The notes under the pieces: model-generated
The model's input: the letters and a program-made list of their open reading frames with translations, nothing else
Database searches by the model: none
What the model was told of the DNA's origin: nothing
In this document: in pieces, positions 15,301-23,562 of the stretch
How positions within the stretch are numbered: position 1 is the first letter of the stretch
Layout: every line of letters begins with the position of its first letter
NCBI RefSeq assembly: GCF_900491745.1
Contig: NZ_UETR01000002.1
Span: forward strand, 62,001 to 126,000
DNA: 64,000 bases
Source of the DNA: Amarolinea aalborgensis
GTDB taxonomy: Bacteria > Chloroflexota > Anaerolineae > SSC4 > Amarolineaceae
Direction: 5' to 3'
Program-made: the position numbers and the translations under genes

Positions 15301-15570
15301 CTGAATACCGGCAAGACGATCCGGCCGATCATCAAGCCGGCGCGCCACGACTTTGCGCAGACCGTCAATCTGGACGACTACACCGACGCCAGCCGTCCCG
15401 TGATCCCCTTGATTCCGGTTGCACGCCGCCTGGATGGCAATCCCTTCCAGGAGGTGGAGACTGGTTTTGACCTGGCGACAGCGCAGGCCGAAGCGGCCCG
15501 CTGCCTGCGCTGCGATTTGGAATGGCTGCAGCGCATGAAGCTGCCAGTGCCCAAGAGCGAGTTTGCTTGA
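12400..15570 (+). CDS. Thioredoxin-ferredoxin / NuoF-like / GltD-like fusion, NAD(P)H oxidoreductase subunit
   Basis: A 1056-residue flavo-iron-sulfur protein; the ATG at 12400 has an AGGAG 15 bases upstream. Residues ~7-95 are a thioredoxin-like [2Fe-2S] domain (CGGTGC, PTGCRGFC). Residues ~110-530 are NuoF/HndC-like: NAD site RGRGGAGF, FMN site NADEGDPGAF, an SLBB domain, and the [4Fe-4S] motif ESCGKCIPCR near 455. From ~533 a GltD-type half begins, with a CPAGAC/CVNACP/CGRVCP cysteine-rich domain, then two Rossmann sites, VVGAGPGGL (~637) and IVGGGDVAIDVA (~793). NuoF-like subunits of bifurcating hydrogenases lack the GltD part; fusion of the two gives two possible nucleotide sites. It probably links formate oxidation by the next gene to NAD(P)+. 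The next gene starts 29 bases downstream. Confidence 0.9.
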   Translation: MATNNYRANILVCGGTGCTASGAHELVDNLQAEINRQGLAREIEVVPTGCRGFCAMGPVMMIYPEGIFYTQVQAADVPELVEETLLKGRVVKRLTFHEPKDQAALPFYKDIPFYGKQLRIALRNCGMIDPDSIEEYIARGGYEALGKAITSMSQEDVLREMKDSGLRGRGGAGFLAGLKWEFCYKAPGNVKYIICNADEGDPGAFMDRSILEGDPHSVIEGMIIGAYAIGATHGYIYCRAEYPLAVKRLRQAIAQAHELGLLGERILDSDFTFDMTVKEGAGAFVCGEETALMASIEGRRGEPRPRPPFPAVAGLWGKPTNINNVETWANVPPIITNGAKWFASIGTERSKGTKVFALTGKVNNTGLVEVPMGITLGEIVYDVGGGIPGGKKFKAVQTGGPLGGCLPATHLNTPVDYDSLTAAGATMGSGGMIVVDEDTCMVEFSKFFLTFSAAESCGKCIPCRVGGTRMLEVLTRITEGNGTMADLDLIKELATGMRTGSLCGLGQLTPSPVLSTMRYFLDEYIAHIEEKRCPAGACQPLVRAGCVNACPAQVDTPAYLALVAQGRYAEGLEIHREANPFALICGRVCPAFCEHKCRRGQIDTPIAIRMVKRFMADQEYEKPWTPPIYKPPQRKRIAVVGAGPGGLTAALRLAQQGYRVSVFEALPQPGGMMTYGIPAYRLPREPLFSEVENIKRAGVEIYTNMALGRDFSLDDLQRNGIQVHSGAAENNGHGNGSGARALPPFDAVILALGAHKSRKLQVPGEDKTGVYHGVKFLREIALGQAPEVAGKRIGIVGGGDVAIDVARSAWRLGAAEVHVIYRRTEDDMPAHKEEIHAAHAEGIQFHFLVNPVAVLGDAEVTGVRLRPQRLAEFDEGGRRRPKAIEGADFDLALDMLVPAIGQTTDFDWMPAGDSSVQTNWNSVVKTDDAFQTTRPGVFACGDAVSGPATVVGAVAQGNQVAQVVDNWLNTGKTIRPIIKPARHDFAQTVNLDDYTDASRPVIPLIPVARRLDGNPFQEVETGFDLATAQAEAARCLRCDLEWLQRMKLPVPKSEFA

Positions 15571-15599
15571 AGTGGGGACTGACTCTCACTGGAGGTTCC

Positions 15600-18371
15600 A
15601 TGGCAACTATTACGCTGACGATTGATGGCCGCGAGGTGCGAGTGCCGCAAGGCATTTCGGTCCTCGATGCGGCGCACAGCGCGGGGATTGATATTCCCGT
15701 GCTGTGCCACCATCCGGCCCTGCCCCCGGAGGGCGCGTGTCGCCTGTGCATGGTGCAGGTGGAAGGGCAGCGTGGCTTACAGCCGGCCTGCACCTTCCCA
15801 GCCGCGCCTGGCATGGTGATACAAACCGAAACCCCGGCTGTGGTTGAGTCCCGCCGCTTTGCGCTCAATTTACTCTTGTCTGACCATCCGCTCGACTGCA
15901 TGACGTGCGACGCGGCCGGCGATTGTCTGCTACAAGACCTGGCCTATCAGTACGGCGTCAAGGAGACGGACTTCAAAGGGCGCCAGCACAGCTACGCCAT
16001 TGACCGCTCGAACCCGTTCATCCAGGTGGACCGCAACAAGTGCATTCTGTGCCGGCGCTGCGTGCGCGCTTGCAACGTGATCAACGGCGTGGAGGCGATC
16101 AGCGTCGTCTATCGCGGCTTCGATGCGCACATTGCCTTTGGCGCTGACGCCGGGATGCAGGACAGCCCGTGCGAGTTCTGCGGCAGTTGCGTTTCCGTCT
16201 GCCCGACAGCGGCGCTGATGCCCAGGGAGGCGATCGGCAAGGGGCGCACCTGGGAGTTCGAACGGACGACGACCACCTGTTCGTACTGCGGTGTCGGCTG
16301 TCAGTTCGAGGTGAACGTCAAGAACGGCCAGATTGTCAAGGTGACGCCGTCCTGGGATGCGGTCGTCAACAAGGGCTGGACGTGCGTCAAAGGCCAGTTC
16401 GGATTCGACTACGTCAATCATCCTGACCGACTGACCACCCCGCTGATCCGGCGCGAGGGGCAGCTGCAGCCAGCCACCTGGGATGAGGCGCTCGACCTGA
16501 TCGCTGGCCGGCTGCACCAAATCCGGCAGGAGAGTGGACCAGACAGCATCGCGGTCCTGGCTTCGGCCAAAGCAACCAACGAAGAAAACTATTTGCTCCA
16601 AAAGATGGCGCGGCAGGTCATTGGCACCAACAACATTGACCACTGCGCCCGTCTCTGACACAGCGCCACTGTGGCCGGTCTGGCCACTTCATTCGGGTCA
16701 GGCGCTATGACGAACTCGATCGAGGACGTCACGACCCAGGCGAAGGCTTACTTCGTCATTGGCTCCAACACAACCGAGCAGCACCCCGTGATTGGGATGC
16801 GCATCCGGCAGGCGGTCAAACAGCGCGGCGCCAAGCTGATCGTGGCTGATCCGCGCGACATTCCGTTGACTGATTTTGCCGTGCTGCATCTGCGTCAGAA
16901 TCCAGGCACGGACATTGCGCTCCTCAATGGCATCATGAACGTGCTGATCAATGAGGACTTGTACGACAAGGAGTTTGTCAGCCAGCGCACGGAGAATTTC
17001 GAGGAACTGAAGGCGGTGGTGATGAAGTACCCGCCGGCAGTCGTCAGTCAGATCACGGGCGTACCCGCGGCCGACATCATCCAGGCGGCGCACATCCTGG
17101 CCGAGAACAAGCCGGGCGCGCTGCTCTATGCGATGGGCATTACACAGCACCGCACCGGAACGCACAATGTGATGTCATGTGGCAATCTGCAGATGCTGTT
17201 GGGCAACATGGGGGTGCCTGGCGGCGGCGTCAACCCGCTGCGTGGGCAAAACAACGTGCAAGGCGCATGCGACATGGGCGGCCTGCCCAATGTCTACTCC
17301 GGCTACCAACAGGTGGCCGTGGAAGATGTGCGCAAGAAGTTCGAGGCAGCCTGGGGCGTGCCGTTATCGCCCAAGCCCGGGCTGACCGTGGTGGAGATGT
17401 TGAACGGAGCCGAGCACGGCCAGGTGCGCGCGATCTACTGCATGGGCGAGAATCCGGTGCTGACCGACCCTGACAGCAATCATGTGCGCCGCTGCCTGAC
17501 TTCGCTCGATCTGCTGGTGGTGCAGGATATCTTCCTCAGCGAAACCGCGGCGCTGGCCGATGTGGTGCTGCCAGTTGCCAGCTTCGTGGAGAAGGATGGC
17601 ACCTTCACCAACACCGAGCGCCGCGTACAGCTCGTGCGCCGGGCCATCCCGACGCCTGGGCAGGCGTTGGCCGATTGGGAAGTGATCATGGCATTGGCGC
17701 AGCGTCTGCTGGCCCTGCGCACCAGCGGCGACAGCGACGGCCGCCCTGAAGGCTCGTACGCAGGCTGGGACTATCTCTCGCCGGCCGACATCATGGATGA
17801 AATCGCCGCGTTGACGCCGAGCTACGGCGGCATTCATCACTGGCGCCTGCAGAAGGCGGGTTTGCAGTGGCCTTGCCCCAACGACAATCATGCAGGCACC
17901 CCGATCCTGCACGTGGGTAAGTTCACGCGCGGCCTGGGGCGCTTCAGCGGGGTCGAGCATGTGCCGCCCGCGGAACTGCCGGACGCTGAGTACCCGCTGA
18001 CCTTGACGACGGGGCGCGAGCTGTGGCATTACCACACCGGCAGCATGACGCGGCGCAGCAAAGGGCTCAACGCGCAGTCTCCCGAAGGCTTTGTGGAGAT
18101 CAACCCCGAAGATGCACAACCCGGCGCGATTCACGATGGCGACTGGGTGCAGGTAGTCTCCCGTCGCGGCGAGGTGAAGACAAAGGCGCGCATCACAGAG
18201 GATGTGCCCCCTGGCGTTGTCTTCATGACTTTTCACTTTGCAGAAGCCCCCGCCAATGCCCTGACCATCTCCGTGCTCGATCCGATCGCCAAGATTCCAG
18301 AATTCAAGGTGTGCGCGGTGGCGATCAAGCCGCTGATGAATGGGCATAGTAACGGAAACGGCGCGCACTAA
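15600..18371 (+). CDS. fdhA: Formate dehydrogenase alpha subunit, selenocysteine-containing
   Basis: Read as 923 residues with the in-frame TGA at 16656-16658 decoded as selenocysteine 353. The sequence around it, HCARL-U-HSATVAGLA, aligns with the active site of formate dehydrogenases (E. coli FdhF has a UHGPSVAGL equivalent). N-terminal domains are a plant-type [2Fe-2S] (CHHPALPPEGACRLC), a NuoG-like His/Cys cluster (CMTCDAAGDC), two [4Fe-4S] ferredoxin motifs (CILCRRC, CEFCGSC), and the catalytic [4Fe-4S] site CSYCGVGC near 227. The molybdopterin domains follow. The enzyme should oxidise formate to CO2 at a bis-MGD Mo or W centre. The start ATG has a GGAGG 6 bases upstream. It lies between its NAD(P)H-linked partner and a formate channel. 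Most annotation pipelines would split it into two genes at the TGA. Confidence 0.93.
16656..16690 (+). promoter_or_regulatory. Bacterial SECIS element at the UGA codon
   Basis: The UGA at 16656 is followed, after exactly 18 bases, by a GGUCU loop (16677-16681) closed by a perfect 6-bp stem, GUGGCC (16671-16676) with GGCCAC (16682-16687). The E. coli fdhF SECIS has the same GGUCU apical loop at the same 18-base distance, the element recognised by SelB. Confidence 0.88.
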
Positions 18372-18447
18372 GCAGAAGGAAGACAGGCAGAGGGCGCGGT
18401 GGGCGCTCATCTGCCTGTCGCAGTAACTCAAGGAGGAGTGACAGACT

Positions 18448-19335
18448 ATGGCAGCCGAGTTCGATGCACTAGTTCCTGCGGAAATGGCTACGAAAGCCGA
18501 AACGATTGGTATCAAGAAGGCCGGGATGGATTCGCTAACGATGTTTGCGCTCGCCATTTTGGCCGGAGCCTTCATCGCCATGGGGGCCATCTTCTCAACC
18601 ACGACCGTGGCCGGCATGGCCGGCGTAGCTCCCTACGGAATCATTCGCCTGGTCGCTGGGCTGACGTTTACCCTCGGCCTGATCTTGGTGGTGGTGGCCG
18701 GCGCTGAGCTGTTCACCGGCAACAACCTGATCGCGATGGCCTGGGCGGGCGGCAAGGTCAGCACGGCCTCGTTGTTGCGCAACTGGGTTATCGTTTATGC
18801 CGGTAACTTTGTTGGCTCCATTGCGACGGCCTACCTGATGTTCTTGGGCAAGCAGTACACCTTTGGCAGCGGCGCGATTGGCATCGCCGCGTTGAACACG
18901 GCCAACACCAAGTCTGGCTATGACTTCGTGCAAGCCTTTGTCCTTGGCATCTTCTGCAATGCCCTGGTCTGCCTGGCCGTCTGGTTATGCTTCAGCGCGC
19001 GCAGCACGACCGACAAGATCTTGAGCATTATCCCGCCGATTGCGGCCTTTGTGGCGGCCGGGTTTGAGCACAGCATCGCCAACATGTACTTCATCCCGGT
19101 TGGCCTGTTCATCAAGACCGACAGCGCCTGGCTGACCTCCCTGGGCGACAAAGCGCCAAAGATTGCCAACCTGACGTGGGGCAACTTCTTCATCAACAAC
19201 CTGATTCCGGTAACATTGGGCAACATCGTTGGCGGCGCGCTGATGGTGGGCCTGGTCTATTGGTTCGTCTATCTACGGCCCAAGCAGATGCAAACGCCGC
19301 AGACGACGGCGAAGCCGATGGCGGCGGGGAAGTAA
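18448..19335 (+). CDS. Formate/nitrite transporter family channel (FdhC/FocA-like)
   Basis: A 295-residue membrane protein with six hydrophobic segments and the FNT features AGAFIAMGAIF near the N-terminus and GAELFTGNNLIA, then NFVGSIATAYL, GIFCNALVCLAVWL, GFEHSIANMYFIP and a final NIVGGALMVGLVYW. FNT pentamers conduct formate and related small anions. The ATG at 18448 has a strong AAGGAGG 11-12 bases upstream. It lies 76 bases after the formate dehydrogenase, so its substrate is almost certainly formate, exported or imported for the dehydrogenase. A terminator at 19530 ends the operon. Confidence 0.93.
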   Translation: MAAEFDALVPAEMATKAETIGIKKAGMDSLTMFALAILAGAFIAMGAIFSTTTVAGMAGVAPYGIIRLVAGLTFTLGLILVVVAGAELFTGNNLIAMAWAGGKVSTASLLRNWVIVYAGNFVGSIATAYLMFLGKQYTFGSGAIGIAALNTANTKSGYDFVQAFVLGIFCNALVCLAVWLCFSARSTTDKILSIIPPIAAFVAAGFEHSIANMYFIPVGLFIKTDSAWLTSLGDKAPKIANLTWGNFFINNLIPVTLGNIVGGALMVGLVYWFVYLRPKQMQTPQTTAKPMAAGK

Positions 19336-19529
19336 ATCAACGGCACGCCTTGAACTGAAGTTCAGGCTGCAATCGCCAGTCTGCTGAAGCAGCCTGGCAA
19401 CGGCGGGCGGTGCCCGGCAGCGGTTTGGCTGCAAAATCGGTCAATCATGCCCGGGGGCGCAACCGTGGATGAAAACAGGCAATTCGTGGCGATTCGTGTT
19501 CATCCGCGGCCTATTTTCAAATGATGCGC
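19336..19529. repeat. Intergenic region with CTGAAG-core mini-hairpins
   Basis: There is no gene. Two short hairpins, GAACTGAAGTTC (19352-19363) and CTGCTGAAGCAG (19381-19392), share a CTGAAG core with the one at 2771-2784. They look like members of a dispersed intergenic repeat family. Confidence 0.5.
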
Positions 19530-19570
19530 CACAGGCTCATGTGATGCTGAACATGAGCCTGTGCTGTTTT
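19530..19570 (+). terminator. Rho-independent terminator after the formate operon
   Basis: A perfect 13-bp stem, CACAGGCTCATGT (19530-19542) with ACATGAGCCTGTG (19551-19563), 8-base loop, followed by CTGTTTT. Confidence 0.88.
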
Positions 19571-19629
19571 ACGTTCCCGCGCCCGATCAGGGGTACCGAG
19601 CCGGCGCGACTTCCCGCGCTGGCTGCGGC

Positions 19630-19657
19630 TTGACTTTCCATCCATCTACGCTACAAT
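19630..19657 (+). promoter_or_regulatory. Promoter of the 19665 gene, probably leaderless
   Basis: TTGACT (19630-19635), a 16-base spacer and TACAAT (19652-19657). The ATG at 19665 is 8 bases after the -10 box, so transcription should start at or next to the start codon. No ribosome site is visible. Confidence 0.7.
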
Positions 19658-19664
19658 TTCAGAC

Positions 19665-21302
19665 ATGAGCAACGTCATCTTTGCCCGCGTGCAGCCAGAC
19701 GGGGTGCGCATCGTCGAAACCTATCGCTATGAACAGACGCTCGGTCTTGCATCCCGCGTCTCGGCCGCGCAAGCGCCCGTCGGCGAGATCAAAGTGGCGA
19801 TCAGCTACGATGGTTATCAATCATTCACGCGGCAGGCGTACGCCGATGTGCGCCGCCAGTATGGGCGGTGGTTGTTGGCGTCTGGCGCAGCGACCATGCG
19901 CACGTCTGGACGCCGACGTTTGGTGTCGGTGCGACGATCCATGACCGACCTCAGGCATCGCGTGGCGCGCTTGGTCCGCGATTTGTCACGGCACGCGGCT
20001 GTCCCGGCGCCGTCATCCGCCGCGATCCAAACCGGGCAAACACAAAGAATTACGCCGGTGGCGCTGCCTCAACCGCCGACCGATGCCCTCATCGGGCACC
20101 TGCTCCTGGATGATTACAGCCGCACCGACCTGGGCGACCGCTTCGATCTCTTCAATCACTACGCCGCACTGCCGCTGTATGCACCCATTCGCGGCGCCGG
20201 CCTGGATGATTTGGATCAATTGCGCGCGGACCGGCATCGCGCCAGCATCGTCTTTGATTATGCGCCACGGGATCTGGCTGTCAACCCGCTGCAGGTGGGG
20301 GTGCAGGTCAGCGACATGCACGAAGGCGTCTGGCCGGACGCGGCTGCCAGCCCAACCGACATTCTGGCCGCGCTCAAACAGGCCGCGGAAGCCAGCGAGA
20401 CACAGAATGATCTCCGCTTTTCGTTCCGCGTGGAAGCCTATCTTGCCCGCAGCGCGCTGCCCACAGAGCTTGACGTAACCGTGAAGAAAATGTGGTTGCA
20501 ATGGCCGCTGCCGCTCTCGGTAGATCATCAAGTCGCAACGTTGATGACCGATGAGGGGCAGGCAGCATCAGGGACGCCGGCTTGGGCAGCTTCCCTCAGG
20601 TTCAACTTGCAGGAAAATCGTCTGGAATGGAGCGGCGTGACGCTGCGTGCGGCCAGTACCTCAGCCAGGCCAGACTTGATTACGTGGGTCACGGAACCGA
20701 TGCACCTGGTCATCAGGCGCCCAGCCGACCTCTACTTCTCGGATGTCCTGACCGGTCAGGTTGAGCTTGAGCTGCCCGGGCTGCTCCTCTCCGGCGTGCA
20801 GGCCGTCTACTTCGATGGCATTGGCCGGCGCCTGGACCAGGTCAAACTCGAAAAACTGAGCCGCCTCCACGTGAGCTTCAAGCTGGCGCTATCCGATCTC
20901 CTTGCGCAGCGAGAGGTGCCGCATTTCCGCCAGGTGGTTGTGCCGCATGTCTCTTTGCGCGGTTGGCGATTATCTGAGCTGGAAGCACACCTGACCAACA
21001 GCGGCTTTCATGTGACTCGCGTCCTGCAAACGGGTCCTGGGCAAAATGGTTGGCTGGCTGCGTTTGGCGCGGAGCCGATCGCCAAACCGCAGTCGCTCCA
21101 GGCTTGGGTTGTGATTGATGGCAGTCGTCGCAGCCTCATGGCAGATGAAAGTCGCCTGGGGCGGGCGGCCGCGACGCGCAGCGATGTTTCCATCCAACTG
21201 CACTGCTTGAGTCGCGGCGAACACCTGGACACCGCGCTCGCTCTCAATCGCCTGCAAACGGCATTGACGACGCATTTCGAGCGGATGGGCGCACGACACT
21301 GA
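19665..21302 (+). CDS. Unknown protein, first of a five-gene cluster
   Basis: A 545-residue protein (MSNVIFARVQPDGVRIVE...) that I do not recognise. It has no obvious signal peptide, membrane segment or nucleotide motif. An arginine-rich stretch (about residues 80-110) separates a short N-terminal domain from a longer, probably beta-rich C-terminal part. A likely leaderless promoter lies directly upstream. The next gene begins 13 bases after its stop, and the cluster goes on with a membrane zinc-ribbon protein, a small zinc-ribbon protein, an AAA ATPase and an SPFH protein, so a role in a membrane-associated ATP-dependent complex is possible. Confidence 0.75.
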   Translation: MSNVIFARVQPDGVRIVETYRYEQTLGLASRVSAAQAPVGEIKVAISYDGYQSFTRQAYADVRRQYGRWLLASGAATMRTSGRRRLVSVRRSMTDLRHRVARLVRDLSRHAAVPAPSSAAIQTGQTQRITPVALPQPPTDALIGHLLLDDYSRTDLGDRFDLFNHYAALPLYAPIRGAGLDDLDQLRADRHRASIVFDYAPRDLAVNPLQVGVQVSDMHEGVWPDAAASPTDILAALKQAAEASETQNDLRFSFRVEAYLARSALPTELDVTVKKMWLQWPLPLSVDHQVATLMTDEGQAASGTPAWAASLRFNLQENRLEWSGVTLRAASTSARPDLITWVTEPMHLVIRRPADLYFSDVLTGQVELELPGLLLSGVQAVYFDGIGRRLDQVKLEKLSRLHVSFKLALSDLLAQREVPHFRQVVVPHVSLRGWRLSELEAHLTNSGFHVTRVLQTGPGQNGWLAAFGAEPIAKPQSLQAWVVIDGSRRSLMADESRLGRAAATRSDVSIQLHCLSRGEHLDTALALNRLQTALTTHFERMGARH

Positions 21303-21315
21303 GGGAGAAGCGAAC

Positions 21316-23226
21316 GTGGCCGATAGCGTCGTGGAAAACCGAGCGCCTCTGGCGCGATGCTGCCACTGTGGCAACCCAGAGGTGATTGGCATTTGCCATC
21401 ACTGCCGACAACCGATCTGCTTGCCCCACAGCTACACGATGCCGCGCCGTCTCGGGCAATGGCTGTTTCGCCGTTTTGTGGGTTTGGGCCTCGAAGGCAC
21501 GCCCTGCGGTCCTGACCCGCTGACCTGTACATCCTGCCTGGGCGCACTGTGGACGCCCGGCGCGTGGTTGATCCTGGCGGGCAGCAGCATGACCCTCCTG
21601 ACGCTGACTGGCCTCGGATTTGGATTTCTGCTGGCGCAGCTGTTCAAGGTCAACACCCTGTTAGCGGCGCAGCGCGGTTGGTTGGTGGTCGCGGCGCTCA
21701 TTGGCCTGATCTTGTTGTTGGTCGGCCTGCTTTATCGCGGGCGGCGCCCCTTTTTGCCCATTCTCTGGCGTCCCACGATCGGCCGCGTGGTCGAGACCTT
21801 GAGTGGGAGCATCACGTTCGATGCGCAGGCGCGGCTGCAGACCGGGATCACATCCTGTACAGGTCAACTGGCCTGGGCGGGAGAGCTTGATAGTGCTGAA
21901 CGCGCGCGTGTGAAAGCGTACCGCCGCCGTTTTCGTATAGCCGAAAGCGCTAATCTTGACTTTCGCGCGGGCTTCGTGCTGCTCAAAGGACGTTTTAGCG
22001 GCGCGCTGAGTGGTCAGCCTGTCAATGCTGAACGTCACGGCCATGTTCTGCGCCTGGAGGGGCGGGTTCATGAGCAGGCCTTTCTGCGCGGCGATAACAC
22101 GCGCTCGGCGTCTCAGTGGAATGTCAGCGCCAGCTATTCTATCCCGGCGCCGTCAACGCTTCCTGTACGTCTGATTCCGCACCTGGTAGAGGCGCGTAAC
22201 GAACGCACGTTGGAACTGGAGCTGCAGTGGGATGACCTTGATGGCCTGACCGAGCTGGAGATCACGGAGTTGCGCGTGGAGATCCCAACGCCGTGGGGCG
22301 CTGTGGTGCAGGCCAGTGACGGAGCGCTGACCAATCTGACGGCAGGGGGCGGCGCGGATGCTGGCGCTGGGCTTGTGTGGCATGCACCCCCACTTGACAG
22401 CCATCAGCGCCAGGTGCGACGCCGTTCATTCGATGTCCATTGCGAGCGCAACCTGGACCAGACCAGGGCCTTGCGCGGTCAGGCGACTCTGACCTGGAAG
22501 GGCGCGATCTCGCGCTTGGAGGGCATTTCCCTGTTTTTCCCGTTGGGGCGCCCCGATGCGCGTGGTACGCTGAGCATCAAGAGCAGCGTTGTGGTTGATT
22601 TTGAGTTGAGCCTGGCGGGGCTGCGTTATCAGGAGGTGCGCATTGTGCCAGACGCGCAGAACCCGCAGGACCGGGATCGCGGCGAACCGATTCGATCGCT
22701 TGAAATCATGCCGAACTCGGTCCTGATAGACACCTTGACGACGGCCCTCCTCGAAGCCGGGCGCCTGGTGTATCAGGTTGTTGAATCGCCTCCCCAGGTT
22801 GACAACCGCCGCGGTGTCGTGTTTCGCCAGTGGGATGTCAAGGGGCGGACGTATCATGGCGTCTGCGCGGTTGATTTTCATTTGGGGGTGCGCGGCGAGA
22901 GCGGCAGCAAAGCGCCCCAGGTCGAACTCAGGCTGACGGCACGGGGGTTGGCCACACAATCAGCCGGCGAGCGGGCCATCGAGCGCACCTGGAGACAGCT
23001 GCGCAGCCTGGTGAAGACGACGCTAAACACGCGCGTCCAAAAAGTGTTGATGATTCCTGACGCGCAGCCGGAACGCTTGTCCCTGAGATCGCGCCCAGAG
23101 GTGGTGCTGCTCCGGTTACGTCGTCACGCTGACGGTGATCTCCTGGAAGGCGATCTCTCAAGCCCACAATTGCTGGCTGCGGCGCCGACGGTTGACGCGG
23201 ATGCCGACGAACCTGAGAGCGAGTAA
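21316..23226 (+). CDS. Membrane protein with N-terminal zinc ribbon, unknown function
   Basis: A 636-residue protein starting at GTG with GAGGGAGAAG upstream. The N-terminus has closely spaced metal-binding pairs, CCHCGN, CHHCRQPIC and, later, CTSC. Two hydrophobic helices (about residues 75-100 and 112-135) follow, separated by a short loop. The remaining ~490 residues look beta-rich with repeated R/E-rich strands and carry no motif I can name. The zinc-ribbon layout is shared with the small protein at 23244, which suggests the two are related or interact. The start is 13 bases after the previous gene. Confidence 0.75.
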   Translation: MADSVVENRAPLARCCHCGNPEVIGICHHCRQPICLPHSYTMPRRLGQWLFRRFVGLGLEGTPCGPDPLTCTSCLGALWTPGAWLILAGSSMTLLTLTGLGFGFLLAQLFKVNTLLAAQRGWLVVAALIGLILLLVGLLYRGRRPFLPILWRPTIGRVVETLSGSITFDAQARLQTGITSCTGQLAWAGELDSAERARVKAYRRRFRIAESANLDFRAGFVLLKGRFSGALSGQPVNAERHGHVLRLEGRVHEQAFLRGDNTRSASQWNVSASYSIPAPSTLPVRLIPHLVEARNERTLELELQWDDLDGLTELEITELRVEIPTPWGAVVQASDGALTNLTAGGGADAGAGLVWHAPPLDSHQRQVRRRSFDVHCERNLDQTRALRGQATLTWKGAISRLEGISLFFPLGRPDARGTLSIKSSVVVDFELSLAGLRYQEVRIVPDAQNPQDRDRGEPIRSLEIMPNSVLIDTLTTALLEAGRLVYQVVESPPQVDNRRGVVFRQWDVKGRTYHGVCAVDFHLGVRGESGSKAPQVELRLTARGLATQSAGERAIERTWRQLRSLVKTTLNTRVQKVLMIPDAQPERLSLRSRPEVVLLRLRRHADGDLLEGDLSSPQLLAAAPTVDADADEPESE

Positions 23227-23243
23227 CAATACGAGGCCTGCGG

Positions 23244-23546
23244 ATGTCGCTGCAATGTGCTGTGTGTGGTGCGCCGGATAACAAAGACGGCCAGATGCTG
23301 GATGCAGTTTGCCATCACTGCGGCAAGCCGTTGTGCCAGGAGCACCGCGTCTTGATTTTGGACGAAGATTTCGCGAACCGCGGCGCGCCGGCGCCGCGTC
23401 ATGCCTATCATTGCCCTGACTGCCACAGGGCCTATCACCCGCGCAGCCATGTGGTGCGGCCGGGGCGGCCGCTGCCTTCCTGGCGCGCCATCCGGCAGCG
23501 CCTGCCCAGGCTGCCGTGGCAGCGCAAACCCGGTTCCAAGCGTTGA
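23244..23546 (+). CDS. Small zinc-ribbon protein
   Basis: A 100-residue basic protein with three metal-binding pairs: CAVCG, CHHCGKPLC and HCPDC. The spacing resembles the N-terminus of the preceding protein (C-H-H-C-x-P-x-C). It ends in a strongly basic tail. It lies 17 bases after the preceding gene and 16 before the AAA ATPase. It is probably a partner or adaptor in the same complex; function unknown. Confidence 0.7.
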   Translation: MSLQCAVCGAPDNKDGQMLDAVCHHCGKPLCQEHRVLILDEDFANRGAPAPRHAYHCPDCHRAYHPRSHVVRPGRPLPSWRAIRQRLPRLPWQRKPGSKR

Positions 23547-23562
23547 CGTGGGAGTCACAACG

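Noticed and set aside
12199..15348. 1049-residue minus-strand frame opposite the NuoF-like fusion
   Set aside because: High-GC shadow frame; the plus strand carries all cofactor motifs.
16656..16658. TGA as a frameshift or nonsense mutation splitting formate dehydrogenase
   Set aside because: It is in frame, lies at the known selenocysteine position and is followed by a SECIS-type hairpin at the right distance.
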